Origin: a bacterium
GTDB taxonomy: Bacteria; UBA9089; CG2-30-40-21
Assembly (NCBI GenBank): GCA_030018795.1
Contig: JASEHA010000025.1
Location: 1 to 15,435 of the forward strand
Direction: 5' to 3'
DNA length: 15,435 nucleotides
The translations under genes and the position numbers were made by a program. Positions 1 to 8,297 of this stretch are shown here, piece after piece (the stretch's first letter is position 1; every line of letters begins with the position of its first letter). A model generated the notes under the pieces. That model worked only from the letters and a program-made list of their open reading frames with translations, did no database searches and had not been told where the DNA came from.

Positions 1-44
1 GAAAGAATCGCAGATCAAAAAACTTGAATATCGAGTATTAGTAA

Positions 45-102
45 CGCAAGCATTCTGCTTGTGCTGATTGCAGTTTGTAATACTCAAGATAGAAGCTTGA
101 GT
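45..102. repeat. Pair of short palindromes (CAAGCA/TGCTTG and ACTCAAG/CTTGAGT)
   Basis: Two small inverted repeats lie in tandem. The first is CGCAAGCA-TTC-TGCTTGTG (45-63, one mismatched pair). The second is ACTCAAG (82-88) with CTTGAGT (96-102) around a 7-base loop. The same two palindromes recur in the same order at 12552-12600, and single members recur at 810-828 and 13645-13664, so this is a dispersed intergenic repeat family. No upstream gene tail can be assigned with confidence in bases 1-44. Confidence 0.75.
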
Positions 103-152
103 TGTATTCTGACTTCTGGATTCTGGATTCTTTATCTATGGAGGGTTTGATT

Positions 153-548
153 ATGAATAATCGAATAAAAATAGCTCTGACAGTGATTGGGGTAGTTATT
201 ATTGTTTTCATGATGATCTTTTTGGAGACGGGTCATCGGGCAGGAGAAAGTTACAAAGAGGCAGAGGCAGCATATCAGCAGGGTGATTACGACATGGCTA
301 TTGTCTGGTATGGCACAGTTATCAGGTTTTATACCCCGGGTTCAAAATTGGTAGCCAGGGCAAAGGATAAGTTGTTTGAGATTGGTGAAATGCTGGAAAA
401 ACGCGGTGATTATAAAAAGGCATCTGAGGCATATGGCGAGGTTGTTCATGGTATTTATGCCATCAGATCCTTTTACACACCCCATAAGGATTGGCAGGAT
501 GAGGCAAAGAAAAGGGTGAAGGCATGTAAGGGAAGAGATGCTATATAA
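153..548 (+). CDS. Membrane-anchored TPR-like small protein
   Basis: This encodes 131 residues. I chose the ATG at 153 because a GGAGGG Shine-Dalgarno lies at 140-145; the in-frame ATG at 102 sits on the edge of a palindromic repeat and has no such site. One N-terminal hydrophobic segment (about residues 6-25, IALTVIGVVIIVFMMIFLE) acts as a membrane anchor or uncleaved signal. The rest is helical with two TPR-like units, Y-x-x-A-E-A-A-Y-x-x-G-D-Y-x-x-A-I near residues 34-50 and a second K-R-G-D-Y-K-K-A-S-E-A-Y near 85-96. A repeated F-Y-T-P motif follows each unit. Such proteins usually act as scaffolds on the outer face of the inner membrane, but the partner is not shown here. The downstream neighbour is separated by 300 bases of repeats, so no operon is implied. 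The TPR-like fold is inferred from spacing and the function is unknown. Confidence 0.75.
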   Translation: MNNRIKIALTVIGVVIIVFMMIFLETGHRAGESYKEAEAAYQQGDYDMAIVWYGTVIRFYTPGSKLVARAKDKLFEIGEMLEKRGDYKKASEAYGEVVHGIYAIRSFYTPHKDWQDEAKKRVKACKGRDAI

Positions 549-595
549 TGACTTGACGAAACGGCTTGCGACTTGTTGATTCTAAAATTGTTCTA

Positions 596-614
596 ACTCG
601 ATGTTCAAGTTTTT
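596..614 (+). repeat. Dispersed word ACTCGATGTTCAAGTTTTT, copy 1
   Basis: An exact 19-base match to the copies at 774-793 and 11376-11395. It is always intergenic or at a junction and ends in a T run. It is related to the palindromic family member at 13645-13664, which contains the reverse orientation of TGTTCAAG plus the run. Its function is unknown. Confidence 0.8.
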
Positions 615-647
615 ACTGGTGACCAAGCAAGGAGGCGTGAAGGCGAA

Positions 648-736
648 AAGGCGAAAAAAATGGGATTCGATGAAAAACGATTGTAACGTCTTTCGTGTCT
701 CTTATTGTGTACTACTTGATGCGTTTAATTCGTAAT
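648..736 (-). repeat. 89-base dispersed repeat, copy 1 (inverted relative to 11457-11544)
   Basis: The reverse complement of this stretch matches 11457-11544 with about four substitutions, plus a short T-run difference of one base and one change. Shared landmarks read on the minus strand are ATTACGAATT, GCATCAAGTAGTACACAAT and CATCGAATCCCAT. A third, interrupted copy is at 11633-11776. There is no coding potential, and target duplications were not seen. Confidence 0.85.
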
Positions 737-743
737 AGGGGAA

Positions 744-771
744 GTAGAGACGCAAGATTTTGCGTCTCTAC
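744..771. repeat. Perfect 12-bp palindrome (GTAGAGACGCAA hairpin)
   Basis: GTAGAGACGCAA (744-755) pairs perfectly with TTGCGTCTCTAC (760-771) around the loop GATT. It resembles the short palindromic repeats scattered through many environmental bacterial genomes. No T-run follows at once, so a role as intrinsic terminator is not supported, although an RNA hairpin would be very stable. Confidence 0.85.
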
Positions 772-773
772 AT

Positions 774-793
774 ACTCGATGTTCAAGTTTTTT
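774..793 (+). repeat. Dispersed word ACTCGATGTTCAAGTTTTTT, copy 2
   Basis: Exact 20-base match to 11376-11395 and 19 bases to 596-614. It begins three bases after the 744-771 palindrome. Confidence 0.8.
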
Positions 794-809
794 CTTATTG
801 AACTAAAAC

Positions 810-828
810 CACAAGCAGGATGCTTGTG
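810..828. repeat. Palindrome CACAAGCA-GGA-TGCTTGTG
   Basis: A perfect 8-bp stem with a 3-base loop lies 23 bases before the giant gene's start. It belongs to the same family as 45-63 and 12552-12573. It overlaps the probable leader of the giant gene, close upstream of its ribosome-binding site. Confidence 0.75.
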
Positions 829-851
829 TTACAATAAAGGAGGTTGTTTGG

Positions 852-3800
852 ATGAATATAAGAAAATTTGGAATCTTAGGGTTGATGGCAGTGATGGGTG
901 TGTTTTTGTATTGCAGCCTTGTTGAGGCAGCTGTGGAGACAGTGCGTGCTTATAGGGCATATGACAATGGGTTGGGACCCATAGATGAGGCAGCAGTATT
1001 TGGTACAAATTATAATTCCGTGTATGTGATTGCCACCTGTACTGGAATGACTGGGGGGACATGCACGGGCACAGCAAGTGCTCCTGGTGGAAGAATATAT
1101 GTTTTTACGCTTAGTGATGATGGATTTTTCCCTGACATTCGAGCAAACGATGGGGTGTATACTGGTTTTAGAGCATCAGCTGATGCAAAGGCATTTACTA
1201 TATCCAGGTTCACAACAGGAGCAGCTGACCTTCTGGTAGGTAATGGACAATCTTTTAGTGTGTCAGTAGATATTGATGGTCTAAATGGTCCAGGTGCAGT
1301 AAATTTGATGGCTGAATACATTGCCCCTGGCTTTGCAATCCTACCCTATGTAACAAAAACATCCATGCCTTTAGATGGCACAACATCCATCTGTTTTACA
1401 GCAAAGGATGATGTCCCAGATGGAACATGGACATATGAGATTACTATTGATAATAAACTGCTTTCGGGAAACTCTACTGGCACCTGCAGCGGGCAGACAG
1501 CTATTAATATGATATGGGATGGACGAGACAAGAATGGGGATATATTTTCATCAGGTAATCATAATATAAATGTGAAAATAGCAGATGAGGTAGGGAATGA
1601 TATTGCAGCTACGGTTACGGTTATGCTTGATACTGTTTCGCCCCAGCTAATAGGTAGTATTAATGTTACGCCGTATTCATATTTTTCTACAGACACAGGC
1701 AAAAAATCAGTAACCATATCCTTTAAAGCTTCAGATAATGCTGAGACTTGGGCATATTCTCTTTCCTATAATGGAGAATTATTGGCTGGAACAGGGGCTT
1801 CAGGGACAAGGACAGCACCACAGACAATAAGCTTTGTCTGGAATGGCAGATATGGGACAGGGACACTGCTTGCACCCGGGCAGTATGAAATAGTACTGAA
1901 ATTGTGGGATAGTGTAGGGAACATTACAATTGAAAAGGTATATATTACCATTGATAATACTGCCCCTGTAATGGAAAATCTACAATTTTCCAGCAATTTT
2001 GCATCCTCTGCAAGTCCTTTAGAGATTTTATTTACTGGTGTAGAGGTTACTGGAGCATGGACATATGAAATAACCATTAGTGGACAGGTTCCTGGTGGGA
2101 CATCAGGGCTATCTCCATCAGGAACAGGTTTCTTAAGTCAATCTATACTTTTTATCTGGCCGGCAATAGATAAAAACGGGTCACCATTTGCAGAGGGCGA
2201 TCATCTGATAGAGATAACCCTGACAGATCAGGCTGGGAATGTCCGCAAGGCTACCAGCTCGGTCAATGTTGATGGAACACCGCCAAGTCTAACTAATCTG
2301 ACTGTTTCAAACACTTATTTTTCCCCTTTTGGTTCCCCTTCGACAAACAACATCTCTTTTACTGGCAGTGATAATATAGGGACATGGGCATATGGCATCT
2401 ATATAGATGGTGTCCTTTTAGATGGCATACCTTCAAGTGCAGGAATATTAGGCTCTGCTGGAACGATAAGCTTTGCCTGGAATGGGAAGAATGTTCAAGG
2501 GTCATATTTATCAAGCGGTGTAGCTACAATTACCGTCCAATTAAAGGATATGGCCGGAAATACAACTATCGGATCAACTACAGTGACCATAGATACCATT
2601 GTCCCTGAGATTATATCTGCTTCAGTAAGTGAGCAATCTTTCTCATTAGAGGGAGATAAGCGGTCAACAACAATAGCGTTTACAGCTACTGATGTAGATA
2701 TGTGGAGATATGCCTTGATGGTAGATGGAACTGTTCTCTCAGGTACTGGTACTGCAGGAACATTTACTGGTACTGCTACGGTAAGATTTGTTTGGGATGG
2801 ATATGTGAATGGGACGTTGACAATAGATGGGATACATACCTTTACTATTACGGTCATGGATCGGATGGGGAATTCTGCTATAAAGAATTTCTTTATTACT
2901 GTCGATTGTATCCAACCTAATATCAATTGGATAAAAGAAAATGCCTCTGGAACGGTCAAGTATATAGATGAAGAGATATTGTTTTACCTTGAGGCAGATT
3001 CTTCTGGAGAGGCAGCTGTATTATTGACATCTCAAGAGATTCAAGGTGCAGAGGATGTTATGAAAGGGGAAGAATATATACGCATGAATGATGGGTGGAG
3101 ACAATTTGAGGGTGATATTATTGGCGGGACAATAAGCATTTATGTGGCAAATGGCTTAAATGGCACATGGACATCGTTTGCTATTACAGATAATTATGTA
3201 GAAAAAGGATTTACTGTCCAAAGATTGATAGATGATATCAATAAAATAGCCTTTGCTACCAGTACCTACGGAAGTATGACCTATGACAACAATACAGACA
3301 GATTTACCATTAGGGCAGCAAGTGGATATAGTATTGGTTTAAGGGAGTATTGCTATGAAGATAACAGAGCACCATTCTTTACCTCAGCCAAGCTTTTCTG
3401 CGGTTATGTCCCTTTATATCCAATAGGTGGAAACGTATATCAGGGGAAATACCTTGTTCCTCAAACTTCAGGCACAGTAACCTGCAGGGCAGTAGGATTA
3501 TTCAAGGATAATGGCGGGAATAAGGCAGTAAATTATGGGACATCATCAAGGATAGTGTCATTAAATGGGCAGAAAAAGATGGCTTATGAAAATGTAAAGA
3601 TAATTGGTTTAAGGGTTGAGCCAGATCCTTTAACGCAAGTATTTAATACCATGAATAAGAGGGTAACATTTAATATGATTGCTGGAGAGATAGACAGTGA
3701 GATAAAGGGTGCAGCCTTTGGGCATCAGGATGGCACAATTACAATCAGCAGCCCGGAGATAAAAGCAGGGGATAATATTATTGTTTGGAATGATGGGCTT

Positions 3801-6800
3801 GGTAAAGGGATGAAACATGGCCATGTCTGGAAGATTACAGCTGGCAGCAATGATTCAGTAAGTATTACTAATGCCAGCCTTTGCTTTGGCGAAGGTCTTT
3901 CATCCTATGGGACTGACACATTAAGGGATGATTATTTCCATGTATCAAAGGGTGTAATTCTTCGTCGAGGCATGTCATCTATCTCTATGGACATTGGCAG
4001 TATTGAAAATAATATCTTGCTTTATGATGACGGTAATAATATGGCTCATCATGACAGGTTTGAGGGTGATGGTATCTTCTCTGGATTTTATGAGCTGCCT
4101 GATGGGCTTGAGCTGTCAGATGTGCCTGTATTTGCTCATATCAGGGTAACAAATGAAAAATTTATATCTAATGATGGTTATCCATTTAATGATGGGGAAA
4201 GCTTGCCATTTTCCTCATCTCATTTAGTTGCCGATACTAAACTATTGAATAATATCTATATTGATATGGATACCATCCGTCCGCAGGTAACTCTGCTGGG
4301 TTCAACCGTTCCCTTTAATCCTGAGGCAGGGAAAAAGTGTGAGATAAAATATACCCTGACCAAAACCCTTATGGCAGATGTTCGTGTTGTTATTAAGGAT
4401 GGTTATAAGCCAGGGGCAAATATTGTTAAAGATCTTGGTATCCAAACCGCGAAAACAGGGGATAATGTCTGCTACTGGCAGGGTGATTCTGAGAATGGCG
4501 AACTGGTTCCGGATGCGAGTTACTACTACTTTATCTATGCTGCAGATAAGGCAGGGAATAAAGCAGATGAGATATTTGGGGTGACAAAGGTATCAAGGGT
4601 ACTGGTTGATCTGGTTGAGGTAAAGGTTACTTCAGCAAAGACTATTACCGGTAATGCTGGTGAGGGTTCTACCTATGTGAATATTGATATTGATTGTATG
4701 CTTAAGGGGAATCAGGCACAGCTTGAAAATCTTGATTTTGATATCAGCAATCAGTCTACAAGTGTTTGGAATCGTCCCCATGCCTTATTTCACATAGCCT
4801 TTTTTGATAAAGACAGTAAATTGGTCTTTATTGCTCCTGATGATTGGGATAATGATATTGATAGTGATCCATTTCCCAAGGGTCTTCCAAACTATGTGCA
4901 GAAGGGAGAAGGAACGATAGAATACAGAGGGAATACATATCTTACAGATCAGTGTATCCATCTGGGGAATCCATGGTTAATAGATAAATGGGATGGTAAT
5001 AAGGGTAATGATTTTGACACACTGGTTCCATTTAATAGGGTTTTGCCAACAGATAACAATGCAAAGGAATATCATGCTAAATGCAGCCATGCTGTTAATT
5101 TTAAGTCTTGTGGCATCAAACTTAATCCAGGAACATACTTTGTGAGAATATATGTAGAGTTAATGGCTGCAGGGTGGAAGTTTATTGATCATGAAAAGAG
5201 TATGTCAGGTGATTATATCGCTGAAAAATGGCATTGTTTGCCTGATTTTTCTCATTACGGGCTGGCAACAGAATACAAGGATTATCGGTTTGAGATAGTT
5301 GGTTCAGATCTGCCTTCTGTAGATAATAAGTCTCCTGATGTTTATGAATCATCCCCATGCGATAAGGCAGAGGTCAGGCAAAAGGAGATAAAGTCTGGAG
5401 AGAAAAATAAGGGGCAAGGTGTCTGGGTAAGGGTTGGCGATCAGGGGCTTGGTGTTGATTTTTCTATGTCAAAGATCATGCTTCTTGGACCAAATGGGCT
5501 TGAGGTTTCTGGCTCTCCAATGAGTAATGGGAATGATAAGCTTTATTGGGTGATTGATGATGTCAAGTATCCAGAGGGCTTAAGTCTTCCGGGTGAATAT
5601 ACCATAAAGATTACTGTTTATGATAAAGCAAAGAATCTGACAGAGGTAATGAGAAGATTTACAGTAATTGATGAGATGCCGCCAGAGGTGAAGATTGATA
5701 TAACGCCGGATAGGGACATCTATGAGGGACAGCCCCTAACATTAGGGGGTTCTGTCTCAGAATACAATACTGGCGGCTCTGATGTGGATCAAGGGAGATC
5801 TGCCATTATTCTTAAGGATGGACGAAAGGAGATACCTGTAACGGTAAAGATTCAGGAAACAGATAAAAGATATATAGGCTTAAGTGTAGAACTTCCCAAT
5901 GGATTGCCGGCAGGAACATATACTGTTTCAGTAATAGGATATGATATTTCAGGGAATAAGGCTGTGATTGAGAAGAGCTTTATCGTCCTTAAAGGGATAT
6001 CTGTTTTATTCCATCATCCGCAGCTTGGAACGGTTACCTGCATGAATATTATCCCTGGGAGTAGAATCTATTATAATGGGACAAGCACAGAGATTGGGAC
6101 AAATACCCTTTCTGTCAGACAACTTTCTACAGTAGGAACATTTGCTGCTGGTTTTGCCTCTTTTGGTGTGCCAATTGAGATATTTGTGGGAACGGTCAGC
6201 ATTAAGGATTGCAAGATAGATAAGGATGTGATATTAAGACTGTATTACACAAATGCAGAAGTTCAGTCACTCTCAGGAAGGGTTGTGGAAAATGATATTG
6301 GATTGCATGAATTTACTGGAAGTGAATGGAAACAAATTATTGGCGAAACAGTTGATCCTATGGGTAATCAGGTTTCATATCAGATTGCGGCAAATATACC
6401 CATAATGGGAAGTTATGCCATATCTTACCCCATCACAGGTGACATTACCCTCAGGATGGAGTGGGAAAATGATGCATCAACAATCTGGATGATTGTGCCA
6501 GGGTCAGCTACAGCCAACGGAGTGCCTGCAGCTGGATGTACTCGAACCGTTACAGCTATGGGGACAGCGTCTATTCCAGCAGCACCGGAAGGCTACAAGA
6601 TACTTTCACCTGTAGTTGCATTTAGTTTTAATAATGCTGTAATTGTCAGCTTTAGTGAGAATGTGCAGATTAAGATGCACTACAATCCTTCTAAGCTTCC
6701 AACCGGGGTAAGCGAGGGAGACCTTGTTGTCTATGGATATTCTGGTGGCAAATGGAATCCATTAACACAAAAGGGTGATGCAGGTAAAATCGAGATAAAT

Positions 6801-7190
6801 ACCATTATTCTGACTACAAATGCAACCTGCCAGATGTATGCTATCATGTACAGGTCACCAGAGATAATTATTCCAGAACAAAAGGCTGCGGCTGGATTTA
6901 AGGAGAGTGCACATTGCTATCCCAACCCTGCCAGGGGCAAGGTTGCATTTGCCTATAATCTTACTCTTAAGTCTAAGATAATAGTAAAGGTTTACACCAT
7001 GCTCGGAGATATTGTTTGGGAAGATACACGTACTCAAGATAGCGGTGTGGATCGTAATAGTTCATGGAATTGTTGCAATAATACAGGTGAGAAGGTTGCA
7101 TCTGGTGTTTATTTTTACAGACTGACCATGGAGCCAGAGGATGGCTCTGCAGCAGCAACGGTAACCAAGAAGTTAATTGTTGTTCAATAG
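852..7190 (+). CDS. Giant secreted multi-Ig protein with FlgD-Ig-like C-terminal (T9SS-type) domain
   Basis: This encodes 2112 residues, with a strong AAAGGAGGT at 836-844. A signal peptide covers residues 1-27 (hydrophobic GILGLMAVMGVFLY, then VEAA). Residues about 84-105 hold a D-rich L-S-D-D-G...N-D-G-V-Y-T-G motif that recurs near 1056-1078 (Y-D-D-G...G-D-G-I-F-S-G). About residues 155-685 are five tandem Ig-like units of about 107 residues. Units two to five begin with D-x-x-x-P (260, 368, 474, 581), and all carry W-x-Y near the first third and D-x-x-G-N near the end. More Ig-like units start near 1138, 1491 and 1607. The C-terminus (from about 2022) has Y-P-N-P, then strands ending in G-V-Y-F-Y-R-L and K-K-L-I-V-V-Q; this fits the FlgD-Ig/type IX sorting-like domain. 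A PorV-family gene follows. It is probably a cell-surface or released adhesive/structural protein. No enzymatic motif was recognised. The domain reading is by eye. Confidence 0.9.
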   Translation: MNIRKFGILGLMAVMGVFLYCSLVEAAVETVRAYRAYDNGLGPIDEAAVFGTNYNSVYVIATCTGMTGGTCTGTASAPGGRIYVFTLSDDGFFPDIRANDGVYTGFRASADAKAFTISRFTTGAADLLVGNGQSFSVSVDIDGLNGPGAVNLMAEYIAPGFAILPYVTKTSMPLDGTTSICFTAKDDVPDGTWTYEITIDNKLLSGNSTGTCSGQTAINMIWDGRDKNGDIFSSGNHNINVKIADEVGNDIAATVTVMLDTVSPQLIGSINVTPYSYFSTDTGKKSVTISFKASDNAETWAYSLSYNGELLAGTGASGTRTAPQTISFVWNGRYGTGTLLAPGQYEIVLKLWDSVGNITIEKVYITIDNTAPVMENLQFSSNFASSASPLEILFTGVEVTGAWTYEITISGQVPGGTSGLSPSGTGFLSQSILFIWPAIDKNGSPFAEGDHLIEITLTDQAGNVRKATSSVNVDGTPPSLTNLTVSNTYFSPFGSPSTNNISFTGSDNIGTWAYGIYIDGVLLDGIPSSAGILGSAGTISFAWNGKNVQGSYLSSGVATITVQLKDMAGNTTIGSTTVTIDTIVPEIISASVSEQSFSLEGDKRSTTIAFTATDVDMWRYALMVDGTVLSGTGTAGTFTGTATVRFVWDGYVNGTLTIDGIHTFTITVMDRMGNSAIKNFFITVDCIQPNINWIKENASGTVKYIDEEILFYLEADSSGEAAVLLTSQEIQGAEDVMKGEEYIRMNDGWRQFEGDIIGGTISIYVANGLNGTWTSFAITDNYVEKGFTVQRLIDDINKIAFATSTYGSMTYDNNTDRFTIRAASGYSIGLREYCYEDNRAPFFTSAKLFCGYVPLYPIGGNVYQGKYLVPQTSGTVTCRAVGLFKDNGGNKAVNYGTSSRIVSLNGQKKMAYENVKIIGLRVEPDPLTQVFNTMNKRVTFNMIAGEIDSEIKGAAFGHQDGTITISSPEIKAGDNIIVWNDGLGKGMKHGHVWKITAGSNDSVSITNASLCFGEGLSSYGTDTLRDDYFHVSKGVILRRGMSSISMDIGSIENNILLYDDGNNMAHHDRFEGDGIFSGFYELPDGLELSDVPVFAHIRVTNEKFISNDGYPFNDGESLPFSSSHLVADTKLLNNIYIDMDTIRPQVTLLGSTVPFNPEAGKKCEIKYTLTKTLMADVRVVIKDGYKPGANIVKDLGIQTAKTGDNVCYWQGDSENGELVPDASYYYFIYAADKAGNKADEIFGVTKVSRVLVDLVEVKVTSAKTITGNAGEGSTYVNIDIDCMLKGNQAQLENLDFDISNQSTSVWNRPHALFHIAFFDKDSKLVFIAPDDWDNDIDSDPFPKGLPNYVQKGEGTIEYRGNTYLTDQCIHLGNPWLIDKWDGNKGNDFDTLVPFNRVLPTDNNAKEYHAKCSHAVNFKSCGIKLNPGTYFVRIYVELMAAGWKFIDHEKSMSGDYIAEKWHCLPDFSHYGLATEYKDYRFEIVGSDLPSVDNKSPDVYESSPCDKAEVRQKEIKSGEKNKGQGVWVRVGDQGLGVDFSMSKIMLLGPNGLEVSGSPMSNGNDKLYWVIDDVKYPEGLSLPGEYTIKITVYDKAKNLTEVMRRFTVIDEMPPEVKIDITPDRDIYEGQPLTLGGSVSEYNTGGSDVDQGRSAIILKDGRKEIPVTVKIQETDKRYIGLSVELPNGLPAGTYTVSVIGYDISGNKAVIEKSFIVLKGISVLFHHPQLGTVTCMNIIPGSRIYYNGTSTEIGTNTLSVRQLSTVGTFAAGFASFGVPIEIFVGTVSIKDCKIDKDVILRLYYTNAEVQSLSGRVVENDIGLHEFTGSEWKQIIGETVDPMGNQVSYQIAANIPIMGSYAISYPITGDITLRMEWENDASTIWMIVPGSATANGVPAAGCTRTVTAMGTASIPAAPEGYKILSPVVAFSFNNAVIVSFSENVQIKMHYNPSKLPTGVSEGDLVVYGYSGGKWNPLTQKGDAGKIEINTIILTTNATCQMYAIMYRSPEIIIPEQKAAAGFKESAHCYPNPARGKVAFAYNLTLKSKIIVKVYTMLGDIVWEDTRTQDSGVDRNSSWNCCNNTGEKVASGVYFYRLTMEPEDGSAAATVTKKLIVVQ

Positions 7191-7198
7191 AAAAAGAA

Positions 7199-7257
7199 GA
7201 GCACCAGTGTAAAAGAGCACCAGTAAAGAATTTGACTGACACTCTGGTGACTGGTGC
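7199..7257. repeat. GAGCACCAGT / ACTGGTGC inverted-repeat element
   Basis: GAGCACCAGT occurs twice (7199-7208 and 7215-7224). TGACTGGTGC (7248-7257) can pair with either copy, and CTGGTG occurs two further times on the right side. The ends match those of the 70-base element at 11669-11738. The element fills the gap between the giant gene and the PorV gene, and a transcript crossing it would fold into a hairpin between the two reading frames. Confidence 0.7.
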
Positions 7258-7297
7258 ACTGGTGAAACGATTACAATTTCCATTAAGGAGGAAGCTA

Positions 7298-8248
7298 ATG
7301 AAAAGGGTAGTATTGTGTGGATTAATGGGTATTATTTTTATAGTCCAGTCTGCCTGCGTTGAGGCTGGCGGAAAAGACAAGGTTGGGGCAACAACAGCCT
7401 TATTCTTGAACATTGCTCAAGGGGCAAGACCGGCTGGAATGGGTGGGGCATTTGTGGCATGTGTAGATGATATTAATGCCTGTTGGTGGAACCCTGCTGG
7501 TTTGATTCGAATCAACTCAAGGGAGATGCTTTATTCTAATACAAGATGGATAGAGGGTATTGATGGTAATTTTATTGCCTATGCCCAGCCAACCACTGCC
7601 TATGAAGGAAAAAAACGGGTAATTGCCGGGAGTGTGGTGCTTTCTAATGCCTCAGATATTGATGGGTATGATGGTCAGGATAAACCAATAGGCAGCTTAA
7701 AGGTTGAGAATAGGGCAATTGTTTTTTCAACGGCACTTGGTCTTACATCGGCTACGTCCATTGGAGCGAGCCTTAAGGCTATCAGTCAGGATCTTGGCGG
7801 ATCTAAGGGTGAGGCAATGGCTATTGACCTTGGCTGGCTTTTCTCTCCAGGAGAAGACCTTTCCTTTGGCATGAATATTCAAAACATTGGTCCAAAGCTG
7901 AAAACAGAGGATTCCTATAATGAGTTGCCATTGAACCTGAAGATTGGGTTCTGTTTTAAGCCAGCCATACTTGGTGACAATGTTAAGGCAGCAGTAGATG
8001 TTGATGTGCCAAGGGATAATGAGGTGAGTGTACATGGCGGTGTTGAGTACTGGACAGGCAATGTCATGTGTATCCGGGTAGGGTATGAAAGAGCATCTGG
8101 AAAACGCTCAGGGTATTCTATTGGTATGGGGTTTAAGGGTAGCGGTGAAGGGAGGCTAAAGGCTATTAATAGCCAGATTGATTATGCCATGCTTTCTTAT
8201 ACAGACTTTGACCCAACGCATAGGGTCTCGATGATTACGAGGTTTTAG
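7298..8248 (+). CDS. PorV/PorQ-family (UPF0164) outer-membrane protein
   Basis: This encodes 316 residues. ATG 7298 was chosen for its AAGGAGGA at 7285-7292; the in-frame ATG at 7232 lies inside a repeat. A signal peptide covers about residues 1-24 (VVLCGLMGIIFIVQ, then VEAGG). The family hallmark follows: A-R-P-A-G-M-G-G-A-F-V-A near residues 44-55, then D-D-I-N-A-C-W-W-N-P-A-G-L. The C-terminus ends with D-F-D-P-T-H-R-V-S-M-I-T-R-F, the strand-like ending with terminal Phe usual for these beta-barrels. In Bacteroidetes, PorV shuttles CTD-bearing type IX substrates to the surface attachment complex, and related proteins occur in many candidate phyla. It lies 107 bases after a protein with a FlgD-Ig-like CTD, so a substrate/shuttle pairing is a reasonable inference. 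Whether this organism has the full type IX machinery cannot be seen here. Confidence 0.88.
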   Translation: MKRVVLCGLMGIIFIVQSACVEAGGKDKVGATTALFLNIAQGARPAGMGGAFVACVDDINACWWNPAGLIRINSREMLYSNTRWIEGIDGNFIAYAQPTTAYEGKKRVIAGSVVLSNASDIDGYDGQDKPIGSLKVENRAIVFSTALGLTSATSIGASLKAISQDLGGSKGEAMAIDLGWLFSPGEDLSFGMNIQNIGPKLKTEDSYNELPLNLKIGFCFKPAILGDNVKAAVDVDVPRDNEVSVHGGVEYWTGNVMCIRVGYERASGKRSGYSIGMGFKGSGEGRLKAINSQIDYAMLSYTDFDPTHRVSMITRF

Positions 8249-8297
8249 TGCGGTTGTTGTTGTTTGAAAAAACTGAACGCTTAGCACGAGGTTTGCC

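Larger units (their letters stand above)
549..851. other. Repeat-rich intergenic gap
   Basis: No convincing gene is present. The gap is a mosaic of dispersed elements: the 20-base word at 596-614 and 774-793, an 89-base repeat at 648-736, a perfect 12-bp palindrome at 744-771, and an 8-bp palindrome at 810-828. It ends with the ribosome-binding site AAAGGAGGT (836-844) of the giant gene. No good sigma-70 promoter for the giant gene could be picked out. Confidence 0.8.

Noticed and set aside
102..152. Longer start at 102 for the TPR-like membrane protein
   Set aside because: The extra 17 codons begin at the edge of the 82-102 palindrome and lack a Shine-Dalgarno, whereas 153 has GGAGGG and is followed at once by the membrane helix.
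596..828. CRISPR-like array in the repeat-rich gap
   Set aside because: Repeats differ in type and spacing is irregular; no run of equal repeats with unique spacers and no cas gene.
695..925. Plus-strand 76-codon frame
   Set aside because: It runs through the repeats and into the giant gene in another frame, with no recognisable protein.
2495..2959. Minus-strand 154-codon frame inside the giant gene
   Set aside because: It is antisense to a clearly coding Ig-repeat region, has no start site signals and a V/T/P-rich composition expected of a shadow.
7232..7297. Longer start for the PorV-family protein
   Set aside because: The extra 22 residues lie in the GAGCACCAGT/ACTGGTG element and would precede a proper signal peptide that begins at 7298.
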